Below are positions 1 to 8,066 of a stretch of 58,126 bases of DNA, one piece after another; position 1 is the first letter of the stretch; each line of letters begins with the position of its first letter. Origin of the DNA: Pseudomonas nitroreducens NBRC 12694 (GTDB lineage Bacteria; Pseudomonadota; Gammaproteobacteria; Pseudomonadales; Pseudomonadaceae); assembly GCF_002091755.1 (NCBI RefSeq), contig NZ_BDAI01000021.1, positions 1 to 58,126 on the forward strand, written 5' to 3'. The position numbers and the translations under genes are program-made. A model generated the notes under the pieces. The model saw only the letters and a list, made by a program, of their open reading frames with translations, had not been told where the DNA came from and made no database searches.

Positions 1-1
1 C

Positions 2-1390
2 ATCCGCAGCTCGGTGTTGGCGATCACCACTGACCAGCGTTTGCAGGTGGTGCTGATCGGCTTCTCCTTCGGCGCGTTTCTCGAAGGCGCGGCGGGCTTC
101 GGCGCACCGGTGGCGATCACCGCGGCGCTGCTGGTCGGCCTGGGCTTCAACCCACTGTATGCGGCAGGGCTGTGCCTGATCGCCAACACCGCGCCGGTGG
201 CCTTCGGTGCGCTGGGCATCCCGATCATCGTCGCCGGGCAGGTGTCGGGCGTGGATGCCTTCAAGATCGGCGCCATGGCCGGGCGGCAGTTGCCGATCCT
301 GTCGGTGATCGTGCCGTTCTGGCTGGTGGCGATGATGGACGGCTGGCGCGGAGTGCGCGAAACCTGGCCGGCGCTGCTGGTGGCCGGCGGTACCTTCGCG
401 ATCAGCCAGTTCCTCACCTCCAACTTCATCGGCCCGGAACTGCCGGACATCACCTCCGCACTGCTGAGCATGGTCTGCCTGACGCTGTTCCTGCGCGTGT
501 GGCAACCGGTGAACCTGCGTGAGACGGAGTTCTCCAGCCTCAACGCCGACGGCACCACGACGCTCGGCGGCCTGGGTGGTGGAGGCGGCGGAAGGCAACG
601 CGAATCCCAGTACAGCTTCGGGCAGATCTTCAAGGCCTGGTCGCCGTTCCTGATCCTCACGGTGCTGGTGACTATCTGGACCATGAAGCCGTTCAAGGCG
701 CTGTTCCTGCCCGGCGGCGCGCTGGAAAGCTGGGTGGCGGTGATCGCCGTGCCCTACCTCGACCAGCTGGTACTGAAGGCCGCGCCGATTGTCGCCAACC
801 CGACGCCGATGCCGGCGGTCTACAAGTTCGACCTGGTCTCGGCCAGCGGCACGGCGATCTTCCTTGCGGCGCTGGTCTCCATGGCCATCCTGCGTATTGG
901 CGCGAAGAGCGGCGCAGCGACCTTCGGCGAGACACTGAAGGAGTTGAAGTGGCCGGTACTGACCATCGGCATGGTGCTGGCCTTCGCCTTCGTCACCAAC
1001 TACTCGGGGATGTCCACCACCCTGGCGCTGGTGCTCGCCGGAACCGGAGCGGCCTTCCCGTTCTTCTCGCCTTTCCTCGGCTGGCTGGGGGTATTCCTCA
1101 CCGGGTCGGACACGTCATCCAATGCCCTGTTCGGCTCGCTGCAGGCGACCACCGCGCACCAACTCGGCGTGAGCGACACGCTGCTGGTGGCCGCCAACAC
1201 CACTGGCGGGGTGACCGGCAAGATGATCTCACCGCAGTCCATCGCCGTGGCCTGCGCGGCCACCGGCATGGTCGGGCGCGAGTCGGACCTGTTCCGCTTC
1301 ACGGTCAAGCACAGCCTGATCTTCGCCGCGTTCATCGGGCTGATCACCCTCGCGCAAGCCTATGTATTCACGGGGATGCTGGTGCGCTGA
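2..1390 (+). CDS. lldP: L-lactate permease LldP (5' end outside window)
   Basis: Lactate/glycolate:proton symporter of the inner membrane. The reading frame is open from base 2, and the residues before the first internal GTG (IRSS) continue the family consensus, so the gene is cut by the window edge; about 463 of the usual ~560 residues are present. Recognisable family stretches include GAFLEGAAGFGAPVAITAAL, FIGPELPDI, FFSPFLGWLGVFLTGSDTSS and the C-terminal NTTGGVTGKMISPQSIA. The protein is almost entirely hydrophobic segments with one polar Gly-rich loop near residue 195 (GGLGGGGGG) that is longer than in E. coli LldP. lldD and other lactate oxidation genes would be expected upstream, outside the window. 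Confidence 0.95.
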   Translation: MRSSVLAITTDQRLQVVLIGFSFGAFLEGAAGFGAPVAITAALLVGLGFNPLYAAGLCLIANTAPVAFGALGIPIIVAGQVSGVDAFKIGAMAGRQLPILSVIVPFWLVAMMDGWRGVRETWPALLVAGGTFAISQFLTSNFIGPELPDITSALLSMVCLTLFLRVWQPVNLRETEFSSLNADGTTTLGGLGGGGGGRQRESQYSFGQIFKAWSPFLILTVLVTIWTMKPFKALFLPGGALESWVAVIAVPYLDQLVLKAAPIVANPTPMPAVYKFDLVSASGTAIFLAALVSMAILRIGAKSGAATFGETLKELKWPVLTIGMVLAFAFVTNYSGMSTTLALVLAGTGAAFPFFSPFLGWLGVFLTGSDTSSNALFGSLQATTAHQLGVSDTLLVAANTTGGVTGKMISPQSIAVACAATGMVGRESDLFRFTVKHSLIFAAFIGLITLAQAYVFTGMLVR

Positions 1391-1406
1391 GTCGCCACTG
1401 GAGTTT

Positions 1407-1439
1407 CCTGCAGGAGCGCGTGTGGTGCGCTCCTGCAGG
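1407..1439. terminator. Intergenic hairpin between convergent lldP and arfB
   Basis: A 13-bp perfect inverted repeat (CCTGCAGGAGCGC and its complement) with a 7-nt loop lies in the 62-bp gap between the two convergent genes. There is no strong T-tract on either side, so it may be a weak bidirectional terminator or a degenerate relative of the GGAGCGAGC-type REP elements seen elsewhere in the window. Confidence 0.5.
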
Positions 1440-1452
1440 GCGCGTTATCGCT

Positions 1453-1866
1453 TCAGAAGTCCACCTTCCCCCGCCCCGCCTTGATCGACCCACGCTTGCT
1501 CTTGCCCTCCAGCCGGCGCGTCTTCGAGCCCAGCGTCGGCTTGGTCGGGCGGCGCTTCTTCTCCACTTTCGTGGCGCTGCGGATCAGCTCCGCCAGGCGG
1601 TTGAGGGCGTCCTCGCGATTCTGTTCCTGGGTCCGGAACTGCTGCGCCTTGATTACCACCACGCCGTCGCTGGTGATGCGCTGGTCGCTGAGCGCGAGCA
1701 GGCGTTCCTTGTAGAACTCCGGCAGGGACGAGGCGCGCACATTGAAGCGCAGGTGCACCGCGCTGGACACCTTGTTGACGTTCTGCCCGCCGGCGCCCTG
1801 GGCGCGGATGGCAGTCAGCTCGATCTCCGCATCGGGGATCTGCACGGTGTTGGAAATCTGCAGCAT
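1453..1866 (-). CDS. arfB: ArfB, alternative ribosome-rescue peptidyl-tRNA hydrolase
   Basis: Releases stalled non-stop ribosomes by hydrolysing peptidyl-tRNA in the A site. The catalytic GGQ motif is in RAQGAGGQNVNKVSSAVHLRF near residue 25-30, and the C-terminal tail is rich in Lys/Arg (KKRRPTKPT, GKSKRGSIKAGRGK), as needed for entry into the empty mRNA channel. About 137 residues, normal for ArfB and far shorter than RF1/RF2. I chose the ATG at 1866 because MLQISNTVQIPDAEI aligns with the family start; an in-frame ATG at 1875 is possible. Confidence 0.92.
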   Translation of the reverse strand: MLQISNTVQIPDAEIELTAIRAQGAGGQNVNKVSSAVHLRFNVRASSLPEFYKERLLALSDQRITSDGVVVIKAQQFRTQEQNREDALNRLAELIRSATKVEKKRRPTKPTLGSKTRRLEGKSKRGSIKAGRGKVDF

Positions 1867-1976
1867 GGGAAGCATTCAAAGTGGAAATGAACGTCAGGAT
1901 ACCGCGCAGCGCCGCTGGTGTCCCGAAGCCATCTAGCCCGCCGTGAAGCGCCCGTTCCTGACTTCTGCGTCAATTT

Positions 1977-1998
1977 CTGTATACGAATTTGTGTACAA
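1977..1998. promoter_or_regulatory. Possible GntR-type operator upstream of the Tsx-like gene
   Basis: Two similar 10-mers, CTGTATACGA and TTGTGTACAA, lie 2 bp apart in an AT-rich patch about 120 bp before the Tsx-like start codon. GTATAC/GTGTAC half sites of this kind are typical of GntR-family operators. The regulator is not in the window, so this is inference from sequence shape only. Confidence 0.35.
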
Positions 1999-2115
1999 GT
2001 TTTTCTTGCAATGTCATCAATTCACCATTAGAACCCAGCCTGTCACCGACCGCAGTTCCTCCTGCGGGACGCCGGCCCCCCAGCCACAAAAACAAGAAAA
2101 AGACAGAGGTGCAGC

Positions 2116-3030
2116 ATGGTTTCATCCGCGACGACGGCCGTTGGCGCCGCCCGCCCCCAACCGCGTTCCAGCCGCCGCCTGAGCAACGGCCGCCGGTTCG
2201 CCCTCGGTACTGCACTAGTCCTCGCCCCGCTGGGCATGGCGCAGGCCGAAGACGATCGCTTCTTCGAGTGGACCAGCAACACGCTGGGCTTCCGCTACGG
2301 CAAGGGCTTCACCAACCCGAACAACCCGCACGACATCAGCAAGCGCATCTTCAGCTTCAGCCACGCCGACGGTTACCGCTACGGCAGCAACTTCTTCCAC
2401 CTCGATGTGCTGCAGTCCGACAGCGATGATCCGCGCAAGGGCACCGACCACGGCAGCAGCGAGGTCTACGGGGTATTCCGCAGCCAGCTGTTCGCCTCGC
2501 GGGTGTTCGACCTGCCGCAGGGCAAGGGCCTGGTGAAGGACCACGCCTTCACCTTCGGCTTCGACGCCAGCCGCAACAACAACCTGGGCTCGGCGAAGAA
2601 GCGCGCGCTGGTGTTCGGCCCGACCATCAAGTTCAACGGCCCCGGCGTGCTGGACCTCTCGCTGTTCTACTACCGCGAGAAGAACCACTCCGGCATCCCC
2701 AACGCGAAACACCCAGACCACACCTTCGATACCACCTACATGCTCAACCTGACCTGGCTGCGGCCATTCCAGCTGGGCGACCACGGCGCGAAGTTCCAGG
2801 GCTTCCTGAACTACACCGGGGAGAAGGGCGAGGACTACAACGACAACGACACCGCGCCGGAGACGCTGGTCCGTACCTCGCTGATGTTCGCCACCCTGCC
2901 CGGCACCAAGCGCCAGCCGAACCTGTGGCTGGGCGTGGGCTACGAGTACTGGCACAACAAGTTCGGCGTGGATGGCGGGCGTGGCACCCGCACCTCGACG
3001 CCGACGGTGAACCTGGAGTTCACTTTCTGA
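2116..3030 (+). CDS. Outer-membrane Tsx-like nucleoside channel family protein
   Basis: Probable outer-membrane beta-barrel of the Tsx (nucleoside-specific channel) superfamily. The N-terminus has a long basic n-region, a hydrophobic core (FALGTALVLAPLGM) and an AQA cleavage site near residue 43. The mature part starts with FFEWTSNTLGFRYGKGFTNP and alternates polar/aromatic strands (FFHLDVLQS, HAFTFGFDAS, LDLSLFYYREKNHS), ending in TVNLEFTF with the terminal aromatic residue typical of barrels inserted by BamA. A GAGGT ribosome-binding site precedes the ATG. Single gene, followed by a hairpin repeat. Substrate is not proven; nucleosides/nucleobases are the family expectation. Confidence 0.75.
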   Translation: MVSSATTAVGAARPQPRSSRRLSNGRRFALGTALVLAPLGMAQAEDDRFFEWTSNTLGFRYGKGFTNPNNPHDISKRIFSFSHADGYRYGSNFFHLDVLQSDSDDPRKGTDHGSSEVYGVFRSQLFASRVFDLPQGKGLVKDHAFTFGFDASRNNNLGSAKKRALVFGPTIKFNGPGVLDLSLFYYREKNHSGIPNAKHPDHTFDTTYMLNLTWLRPFQLGDHGAKFQGFLNYTGEKGEDYNDNDTAPETLVRTSLMFATLPGTKRQPNLWLGVGYEYWHNKFGVDGGRGTRTSTPTVNLEFTF

Positions 3031-3046
3031 TCATTTGGCTCGACGG

Positions 3047-3125
3047 AGGATGGGTGGAGCTTGCGATACCCATCAGCGATGCCGCAAAGAATCGATGGGT
3101 ATCGCTGCGCTCCACGCCATCCTAC
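3047..3125. repeat. Imperfect inverted repeat element, copy 1
   Basis: The left arm reads AGGATGGGTGGAGCTTGCGA and the right arm is a near complement ending in CCATCCTAC, with a second inner pair (TACCCATC / GATGGGTA). A related copy sits at 30526-30603. This looks like a small dispersed hairpin element rather than a terminator. Confidence 0.6.
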
Positions 3126-3163
3126 GGCTGCTCCCGTTGTCGACGCAGATTGATCCACCCATG

Positions 3164-3191
3164 AAAAAGCCCGGCCAATGCCGGGCTTTTT
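3164..3191. terminator. Bidirectional rho-independent terminator
   Basis: AAAAAGCCCGGC, loop CAAT, GCCGGGCTTTTT: a perfect 12-bp stem with A/T tracts on both sides. It separates the convergent Tsx-like gene and mliC and can serve both strands. Confidence 0.9.
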
Positions 3192-3213
3192 CGTCAGCGC
3201 AGTGCAGGAAGCA

Positions 3214-3591
3214 TCAACGCTCCTTGCAGGCCACGCCATCGGCGGGCTCGCCGCCTTTCCAGTCCTTGTACAGGGTCGCGTCTTCGCCCTTGGTCCACCA
3301 GACGTACTGCCCGGCGGCATAGCGCGCACCGGAGGCGGAGATGACGTTGGCGAAGACCAGGCTGGAGGCGTCCGTCACCGGCACTACGGCCAGGCTGTTG
3401 TCGCCCTTGTTCAGGTACTGCACGCTGATCTTGCGGCCGTCCTCGCACTTGTACGAGACGCTGCGCGAATCCAGCTTGGCGTCGCCGGGCAGGACCAGCG
3501 CATCGACCTGGGGTGCTTTCTTCTCTTCACCGCCGCAAGCGACGAGGATGACCGGCACGGCCGCCGCGAGCAGCCAAAGTGCTTTTTTCAT
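3214..3591 (-). CDS. mliC: MliC-family lipoprotein inhibitor of C-type lysozyme
   Basis: Membrane-anchored periplasmic inhibitor of vertebrate (C-type) lysozyme. The start at 3591 gives MKKALWLLAAAVPVILVAC, a lipoprotein signal peptide with a lipobox-like LVAC at its end. The mature domain has the MliC pattern: YKCEDGRKISVQYLN, then SGARYAAGQYVWWTKGEDATLY and a closing Cys in DGVACKER that can pair with the early Cys. 125 residues, normal for the family. An upstream ATG at 3624 would add 11 residues ahead of the signal peptide and is unlikely. It lies downstream of aroP on the same strand with a gap of about 100 bp. Confidence 0.88.
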   Translation of the reverse strand: MKKALWLLAAAVPVILVACGGEEKKAPQVDALVLPGDAKLDSRSVSYKCEDGRKISVQYLNKGDNSLAVVPVTDASSLVFANVISASGARYAAGQYVWWTKGEDATLYKDWKGGEPADGVACKER

Positions 3592-3692
3592 GAGTATCCC
3601 TCTGACGAAAAATGGCCCGGTCACTCTAGGAAGGATCGGGCCACGCGGTCAATCGCGCGCGGCTCGACCCAACGTAGGATCAGGCCGCCAGG

Positions 3693-5108
3693 TCAGTCAG
3701 CCAGCGCGGCGCTGGCGCTGCTGTGCGCCGCCGGCTGGCGCTTGAGGCGATAGCAACCGTACATCACCAGCAACCACACCGGGATCGCGTAGACCGAGAT
3801 CTGGATGCCCGGCGTGAGCAGCATGACGCCGAGGATGAACACCACGAAGCCCAGGCACAGCCAGTTGGCCGCCGGATAGGCGACGGCCCGGAAGGCGCTG
3901 CGCTTGCCCTCGGCATCCATGTGCGCGCGGAACTTCAGGTGCGCCAGGCTGATCATCGCCCAGTTGATCACCAGCGCGGCGACCACCAGGGACATCAGCA
4001 ACTCCAGCGCGCGGGCCGGCACCAGGTAGTTCACCAGCACGGCGAGGAAGGTCACCGCCGCGGAGACCATCAGCGAGCGCACCGGCACGCCACGGCTGTC
4101 CACCTTGGCCAGCGCGCGCGGGGCATCGCCCTGCTCCGCCAGGCCCACCAGCATGCGGCCGTTGCAGTAGGTGCCGCTGTTGTAGACCGACAGCGCGGCA
4201 GTGAGCACCACGAAGTTGAGAACGTGCGCCGCGGTGCCGCTGCCGATCATCGAGAAGATCTGCACGAAGGGGCTGCCGCTGTAGGAGTCGCCGGAGGCGT
4301 TGAGGGTCTGCAGCAGGCTGTCCCACGGGGTCAGCGAGAGCAGTACGGTGAGCGCGCCGATGTAGAAGATCAGGATGCGGTAGATCACCTGGTTGATCGC
4401 CTTGGGGATCACCTTTTTCGGCTGGTCGGCCTCGGCGGCGGTGAAGCCGAGCATCTCCAGCCCGCCGAAGGAGAACATGATGATCGCCATGGCCATCACC
4501 AGCCCGCTGATGCCATTGGGGAAGAAGCCGCCGTGGGCCCACAGGTTGCTCACGGTTGCCTGCTCGCCGCCGGTGCCGCTGGCCAGCAGGTAGCAGCCCA
4601 GAGCGATCATGCCGACGATGGCGGCGACCTTGATGATGGCGAACCAGAACTCCGCCTCGCCGAAGGCCTTCACGTTGAACAGGTTGATCGCATTGACCAC
4701 CACGAAGAAGACTGCCGCCGTGGCCCAGGTCGGTACGTCCGGCCACCAGTAGTGGATGTACTTGCCCACCGCGGTGAGCTCCGACATGCCCACCAGGATG
4801 TACAGCACCCAGCAGTTCCAGCCGGAGAGGAAGCCGGCGAAGCCGCCCCAGTACTTGTGCGCGAAGTGGCTGAAGGAGCCGGCCACGGGCTCCTCGACGA
4901 TCATTTCGCCGAGCTGGCGCATGATCAGGAAGGCAATGAAGCCGGCGATGGCATAACCGAGGATCATCGACGGGCCGGCCGACTTGAGCACCCCGGCCGA
5001 GCCGAGGAACAGCCCGGTACCGATGGCGCCGCCGAGGGCGATCAGCTGGATATGGCGATTCTTCAGGCCGCGCTGGAGCTGGCCTGCGTGTTGAGTTTCA
5101 CGCGTCAT
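3693..5108 (-). CDS. aroP: Aromatic amino acid permease AroP
   Basis: Inner-membrane proton symporter for Phe, Tyr and Trp of the amino acid/polyamine/organocation family. It starts with the AroP-typical QLQRGLKNRHIQLIALGGAI followed by GTGLFLGSAG, and shares EEPVAGSFSHFAHKYWGGFAGF, AINLFNVKAFGEAEFWFAIIK and MFSFGGLEMLGFTAAEA. 471 residues and about 12 hydrophobic segments, normal. It lies next to maiA and hpd, so imported tyrosine can be degraded directly. Other close relatives (ProY, CycA) are less likely given the high identity to AroP in the first half. Confidence 0.88.
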   Translation of the reverse strand: MTRETQHAGQLQRGLKNRHIQLIALGGAIGTGLFLGSAGVLKSAGPSMILGYAIAGFIAFLIMRQLGEMIVEEPVAGSFSHFAHKYWGGFAGFLSGWNCWVLYILVGMSELTAVGKYIHYWWPDVPTWATAAVFFVVVNAINLFNVKAFGEAEFWFAIIKVAAIVGMIALGCYLLASGTGGEQATVSNLWAHGGFFPNGISGLVMAMAIIMFSFGGLEMLGFTAAEADQPKKVIPKAINQVIYRILIFYIGALTVLLSLTPWDSLLQTLNASGDSYSGSPFVQIFSMIGSGTAAHVLNFVVLTAALSVYNSGTYCNGRMLVGLAEQGDAPRALAKVDSRGVPVRSLMVSAAVTFLAVLVNYLVPARALELLMSLVVAALVINWAMISLAHLKFRAHMDAEGKRSAFRAVAYPAANWLCLGFVVFILGVMLLTPGIQISVYAIPVWLLVMYGCYRLKRQPAAHSSASAALAD

Positions 5109-5220
5109 GCGTCACCTGTTGTTTTTATCTGTGACGGGATTCGGCCGCCCGGCTTGTGGCCAGGCGGTACGGGCAAGGCAAGGCTAAAGAGCGGTGGAGC
5201 GGGAAGGCTGGTTTACAGGG

Positions 5221-5862
5221 TTACTGGGCGTCGGGCTGCACCTCCGGAGCGGCCTGCTGGAAGGCTTCGAGGAACTCGCAGCGCGCGGCGATGGCGAGCA
5301 GGCGCGGGCAGCCGGAGAGGTCGCAGTCAAAGCGACGGGCGTTGTACAGCTGGGGAATCAGACAGGCCTCGAAGTAGCCGGGGCGCTCGCCGAGGGATAG
5401 CGGGCCGCTCCAGTTGGTTACGCCCTCCTCCAGCGCGTGCAGGCCGGTTTCGACCCAGTGGCGAATCCATGCCGTCTTCGCCTCGTCCGCCACCGCCAGC
5501 GGGCCGCTGAGGTACTGCAGCACACGCAGGTTGTTCAGCGGGTGAATGTCGCAGGCGATATGCAGGGACAGTGCACGAACCTGCGCACGCTGCAGCGCAT
5601 CGCGCGGCAGCAGGCCGGGTTGCGGATGGGTTTCGTCGAGGTATTCGAGGATGGCCAGGGACTGGGCAATGCGCGCGTCACCGTCCACCAGCAGCGGCAC
5701 CAGTTCCTGGGGATTGAGCGCCGTGTAGTCGGCAGCGTGCTGCTGGCCGCCGTCCTTCACCAGGTGCACGGGCACCTGGCGGTAGGCCAGGCCCTTGAGG
5801 CCGAGCGCGATGCGCACACGGTAGGCGGCGCTGGAGCGCCAGTAGGAGTACAGGGTGAGCAT
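5221..5862 (-). CDS. maiA: Maleylacetoacetate isomerase
   Basis: Zeta-class glutathione S-transferase-fold enzyme converting maleylacetoacetate to fumarylacetoacetate in tyrosine/homogentisate degradation. The glutathione-site motif SSAAYRVRIAL is at residues 10-20, followed by NPQELVPLLVDG and QSLAILEYLDE of the thioredoxin-like half, then an all-helical C-terminal half (HIACDIHPLNNLRVLQYL). 213 residues, normal. Ribosome-binding site GGAGAAA precedes ATG. Fifty bases downstream of hpd on the same strand, so probably cotranscribed. hmgA and fahA are not in the window. Confidence 0.93.
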   Translation of the reverse strand: MLTLYSYWRSSAAYRVRIALGLKGLAYRQVPVHLVKDGGQQHAADYTALNPQELVPLLVDGDARIAQSLAILEYLDETHPQPGLLPRDALQRAQVRALSLHIACDIHPLNNLRVLQYLSGPLAVADEAKTAWIRHWVETGLHALEEGVTNWSGPLSLGERPGYFEACLIPQLYNARRFDCDLSGCPRLLAIAARCEFLEAFQQAAPEVQPDAQ

Positions 5863-5912
5863 GGCGTTTCTCCGAGGGTGGCCACGCTACGCGCAGCCAC
5901 CCTGCTGGCGAT

Positions 5913-6995
5913 TTACTGATCGGAGATCACGCCACGGCGAATCTGGTCTTCCTCGATGGATTCGAACAGGGCCTTGAAGTTGCCCTCGCCGAAGCCCTGG
6001 TTGCCCTTGCGCTGGATGATCTCGAAGAAGATCGGGCCGATCACCGTGTTGGTGAAGATCTGCAGCAGGATGCCGTCGTCGCCCGGCGCGCCGTCGATCA
6101 GGATGTTCAGATCGCGCAGGTCCTTCAGGGACTCGCCGTGACCGGCGACGCGGGTATCGACCTTCGCGTAGTAGGTGTCCGGGGTGCTCATGAAGTCCAC
6201 GCCGTTGGCGCGCAGCTGGCGCACGGTTTCGTAGATGTCGTTAGTGGACAGGGCGATGTGCTGGATGCCTTCGCCGTGGTACTCGCGGATGAATTCCTCG
6301 ATCTGCGACTTGTCGTCCGCCGACTCGTTGATCGGGATGCGGATCTTCCCGCAGGGCGCGGTCATCGCGCGAGACAGCAGGCCGGTGAGCTTGCCTTCGA
6401 TGTCGAAGTAGCGGATCTCGCGGAAGTTGGCGATGCGCTCGTAGAAGCCGGACCAGACGTCCATCTGGCCGCGCTTGACGTTGTGGGTCAGGTGGTCGAT
6501 GCACAGCAGGCCGACGGCGTTGTCGGTGGCGCTGCGGCCTTCGATGAACTCGAAGTCGACGTCATAGATGCTCTTGTCGCCATAACGATCGACGAGATAC
6601 AGCAGCGAACCGCCGATGCCCTCGACGCAGGGGATGTTCAGCTCGCCGAAGTTGGCGTGGCTGCCCACCAGCTTGGCGCCCTGGGACTCGACGTAGGCGG
6701 CGGCCTGGGCGGCATTCTTCACCCGGAAGGCCATGGCGCAGGCGCTCGGCCCGTGCTTCCTGGCGAACTCGTGGACGTGGCCGGTGGGGCTGCCGTTGAG
6801 CACGATGTTGATGTCGTTCTGCTGGAACAGGAAGACTTCCTTGGAACGGTGCTTGGCGGTCTCGGTGAAGCCCATGCCGGTGAATAGCTGGCGCAGTTGC
6901 TCGATGCCCTGGGCGTCGGGGGCGGTGAATTCGACGAACTCGAAGCCGTCGGTGCCGATGGGGTTGTGTTGCTCGATCTTGGTCACGGCGTTCAT
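5913..6995 (-). CDS. hpd: 4-hydroxyphenylpyruvate dioxygenase
   Basis: Fe(II) dioxygenase turning 4-hydroxyphenylpyruvate (made by PhhC or TyrB-type transamination of tyrosine) into homogentisate. 360 residues with two VOC-fold halves. The C-terminal catalytic half carries IDHLTHNVKRGQM (first His ligand), GIQHIALSTNDIY (second His ligand) and the GPIFFEIIQRKGNQGFGEGNF segment containing the Glu ligand and the C-terminal gate helix. Start supported by GAGGAGG upstream. A TyrR/PhhR-like box lies about 190 bp upstream (7184-7201), and the AraC-type gene is divergent. Confidence 0.97.
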   Translation of the reverse strand: MNAVTKIEQHNPIGTDGFEFVEFTAPDAQGIEQLRQLFTGMGFTETAKHRSKEVFLFQQNDINIVLNGSPTGHVHEFARKHGPSACAMAFRVKNAAQAAAYVESQGAKLVGSHANFGELNIPCVEGIGGSLLYLVDRYGDKSIYDVDFEFIEGRSATDNAVGLLCIDHLTHNVKRGQMDVWSGFYERIANFREIRYFDIEGKLTGLLSRAMTAPCGKIRIPINESADDKSQIEEFIREYHGEGIQHIALSTNDIYETVRQLRANGVDFMSTPDTYYAKVDTRVAGHGESLKDLRDLNILIDGAPGDDGILLQIFTNTVIGPIFFEIIQRKGNQGFGEGNFKALFESIEEDQIRRGVISDQ

Positions 6996-7183
6996 CCGGC
7001 CTCCTCGTTGTCGTTATCGGCTGGTTCGGCGCAGGGGCCGTCCAGGCGTTTGGAATACCTTCATCACAACCGTCGCGGCGCTTTGGAACAAGCCACCGGC
7101 GGGGCATTACCGGGGCCACGGGAGCCGCGGCGCGGCAAGAAATCCTTACGTCGCCCAAAGCCCCGTGCGGCATGCCGCCGCAC

Positions 7184-7201
7184 CGTAAAGAATTCGTGAC
7201 A
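7184..7201. promoter_or_regulatory. TyrR/PhhR-like box before hpd
   Basis: CGTAAAGAATTCGTGACA matches about 9 of the 12 defined positions of the TyrR-family box TGTAAA-N6-TTTACA. PhhR is encoded in this window (39862-41424) and is known in pseudomonads to control phenylalanine/tyrosine degradation genes. The link is inferred. Confidence 0.5.
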
Positions 7202-7298
7202 AGGTGGAGCGCCGGCGTGCCAGTGCGAGTGCCGCGTACTCGTCAGGCCGTCACGCGGCGGCTACCATGCGGCCCATCTCCCCTGCCCGAATCGTCCC

Positions 7299-8066
7299 AT
7301 GGCCCGCGCCGCTCCCCCCGATTTCGACGCCACGCCCGCTCCACTGCGCGCCCTCGCCCGCAGCTATCCGCGCGGCCTGCACATCGAGCCGCACTCCCAT
7401 GACTGGGGGCAGGTGCTCTATGCGATGTCCGGGGTGATGTGGCTGGAGACGCCCTCCGAAGCGCTGCTGGTGCCGCCCAATCGTGCCGTCTGGCTGCCGC
7501 CCCAGGTGCCCCACGGCATCCGCGTGGTCAGCGAGCTGCAGATGCGCAACATCTACCTGCGGCCGGGCACGGCGGACTCGCTGGGTGAGCAGGTGCAGGC
7601 GTTCGAGGTCGGCGGGCTGCTGCGCGAGCTGATCGTCACGCTGGTGCAGCACGAGCGCGAGCCAGACACTGACTACTACCAGGCGCTGTCGCAACTGGCC
7701 GTGCTCGAGCTGCAAAGGGCCCGAAGCCTGCTGCTGCGCGTGCCGCTGCCGGAGGATTCCGACCGCCGCCTGCTGAACCTGTGCCTGACGGTGATGGCCG
7801 AGCCGAGCCAGGAGATTTCCTTCGAGCAGCACGCCGCCGACGCCGGCGCCAGCGTGCGCACCCTCGCCCGCCTGTTCCAGCGCAGCCTGGGCATGGGCTT
7901 CGCCCAGTGGCGGCGGCAGGTGCAGTTGGCCACGGCGGTGGCGCAACTCAACGAGGGTATGCCGGTGAGCCAGATCGCCCATGGTCTGGGGTACCAGCCG
8001 GGGAGCTTCAGCGAGATGTTCCGGCGCGAGCTGGGCGTGGCGCCTTCGGAGTATTGCGCCCGGTAG
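7299..8066 (+). CDS. AraC-family transcriptional regulator with cupin N-terminus
   Basis: 255-residue regulator. The N-terminal half is a cupin-type sensor (HIEPHSHDWGQVLYAMSG, then PPNRAVWLPPQVPHGI). The C-terminal ~100 residues form the two helix-turn-helix motifs of the family: ISFEQHAADAGASVRTLARLFQRS and VSQIAHGLGYQPGSFSEMFRRELG. It is divergent from hpd with a ~300-bp shared intergenic region that also holds the PhhR-like box, and upstream of the XapX and quinone-reductase genes. Possible targets are hpd or the downstream oxidoreductase; the ligand is unknown. Confidence 0.88.
   Translation: MARAAPPDFDATPAPLRALARSYPRGLHIEPHSHDWGQVLYAMSGVMWLETPSEALLVPPNRAVWLPPQVPHGIRVVSELQMRNIYLRPGTADSLGEQVQAFEVGGLLRELIVTLVQHEREPDTDYYQALSQLAVLELQRARSLLLRVPLPEDSDRRLLNLCLTVMAEPSQEISFEQHAADAGASVRTLARLFQRSLGMGFAQWRRQVQLATAVAQLNEGMPVSQIAHGLGYQPGSFSEMFRRELGVAPSEYCAR

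Noticed and set aside
3723..5510. 595-codon open frame on the plus strand
   Set aside because: Antisense to aroP and maiA; no recognisable domain or start signal.
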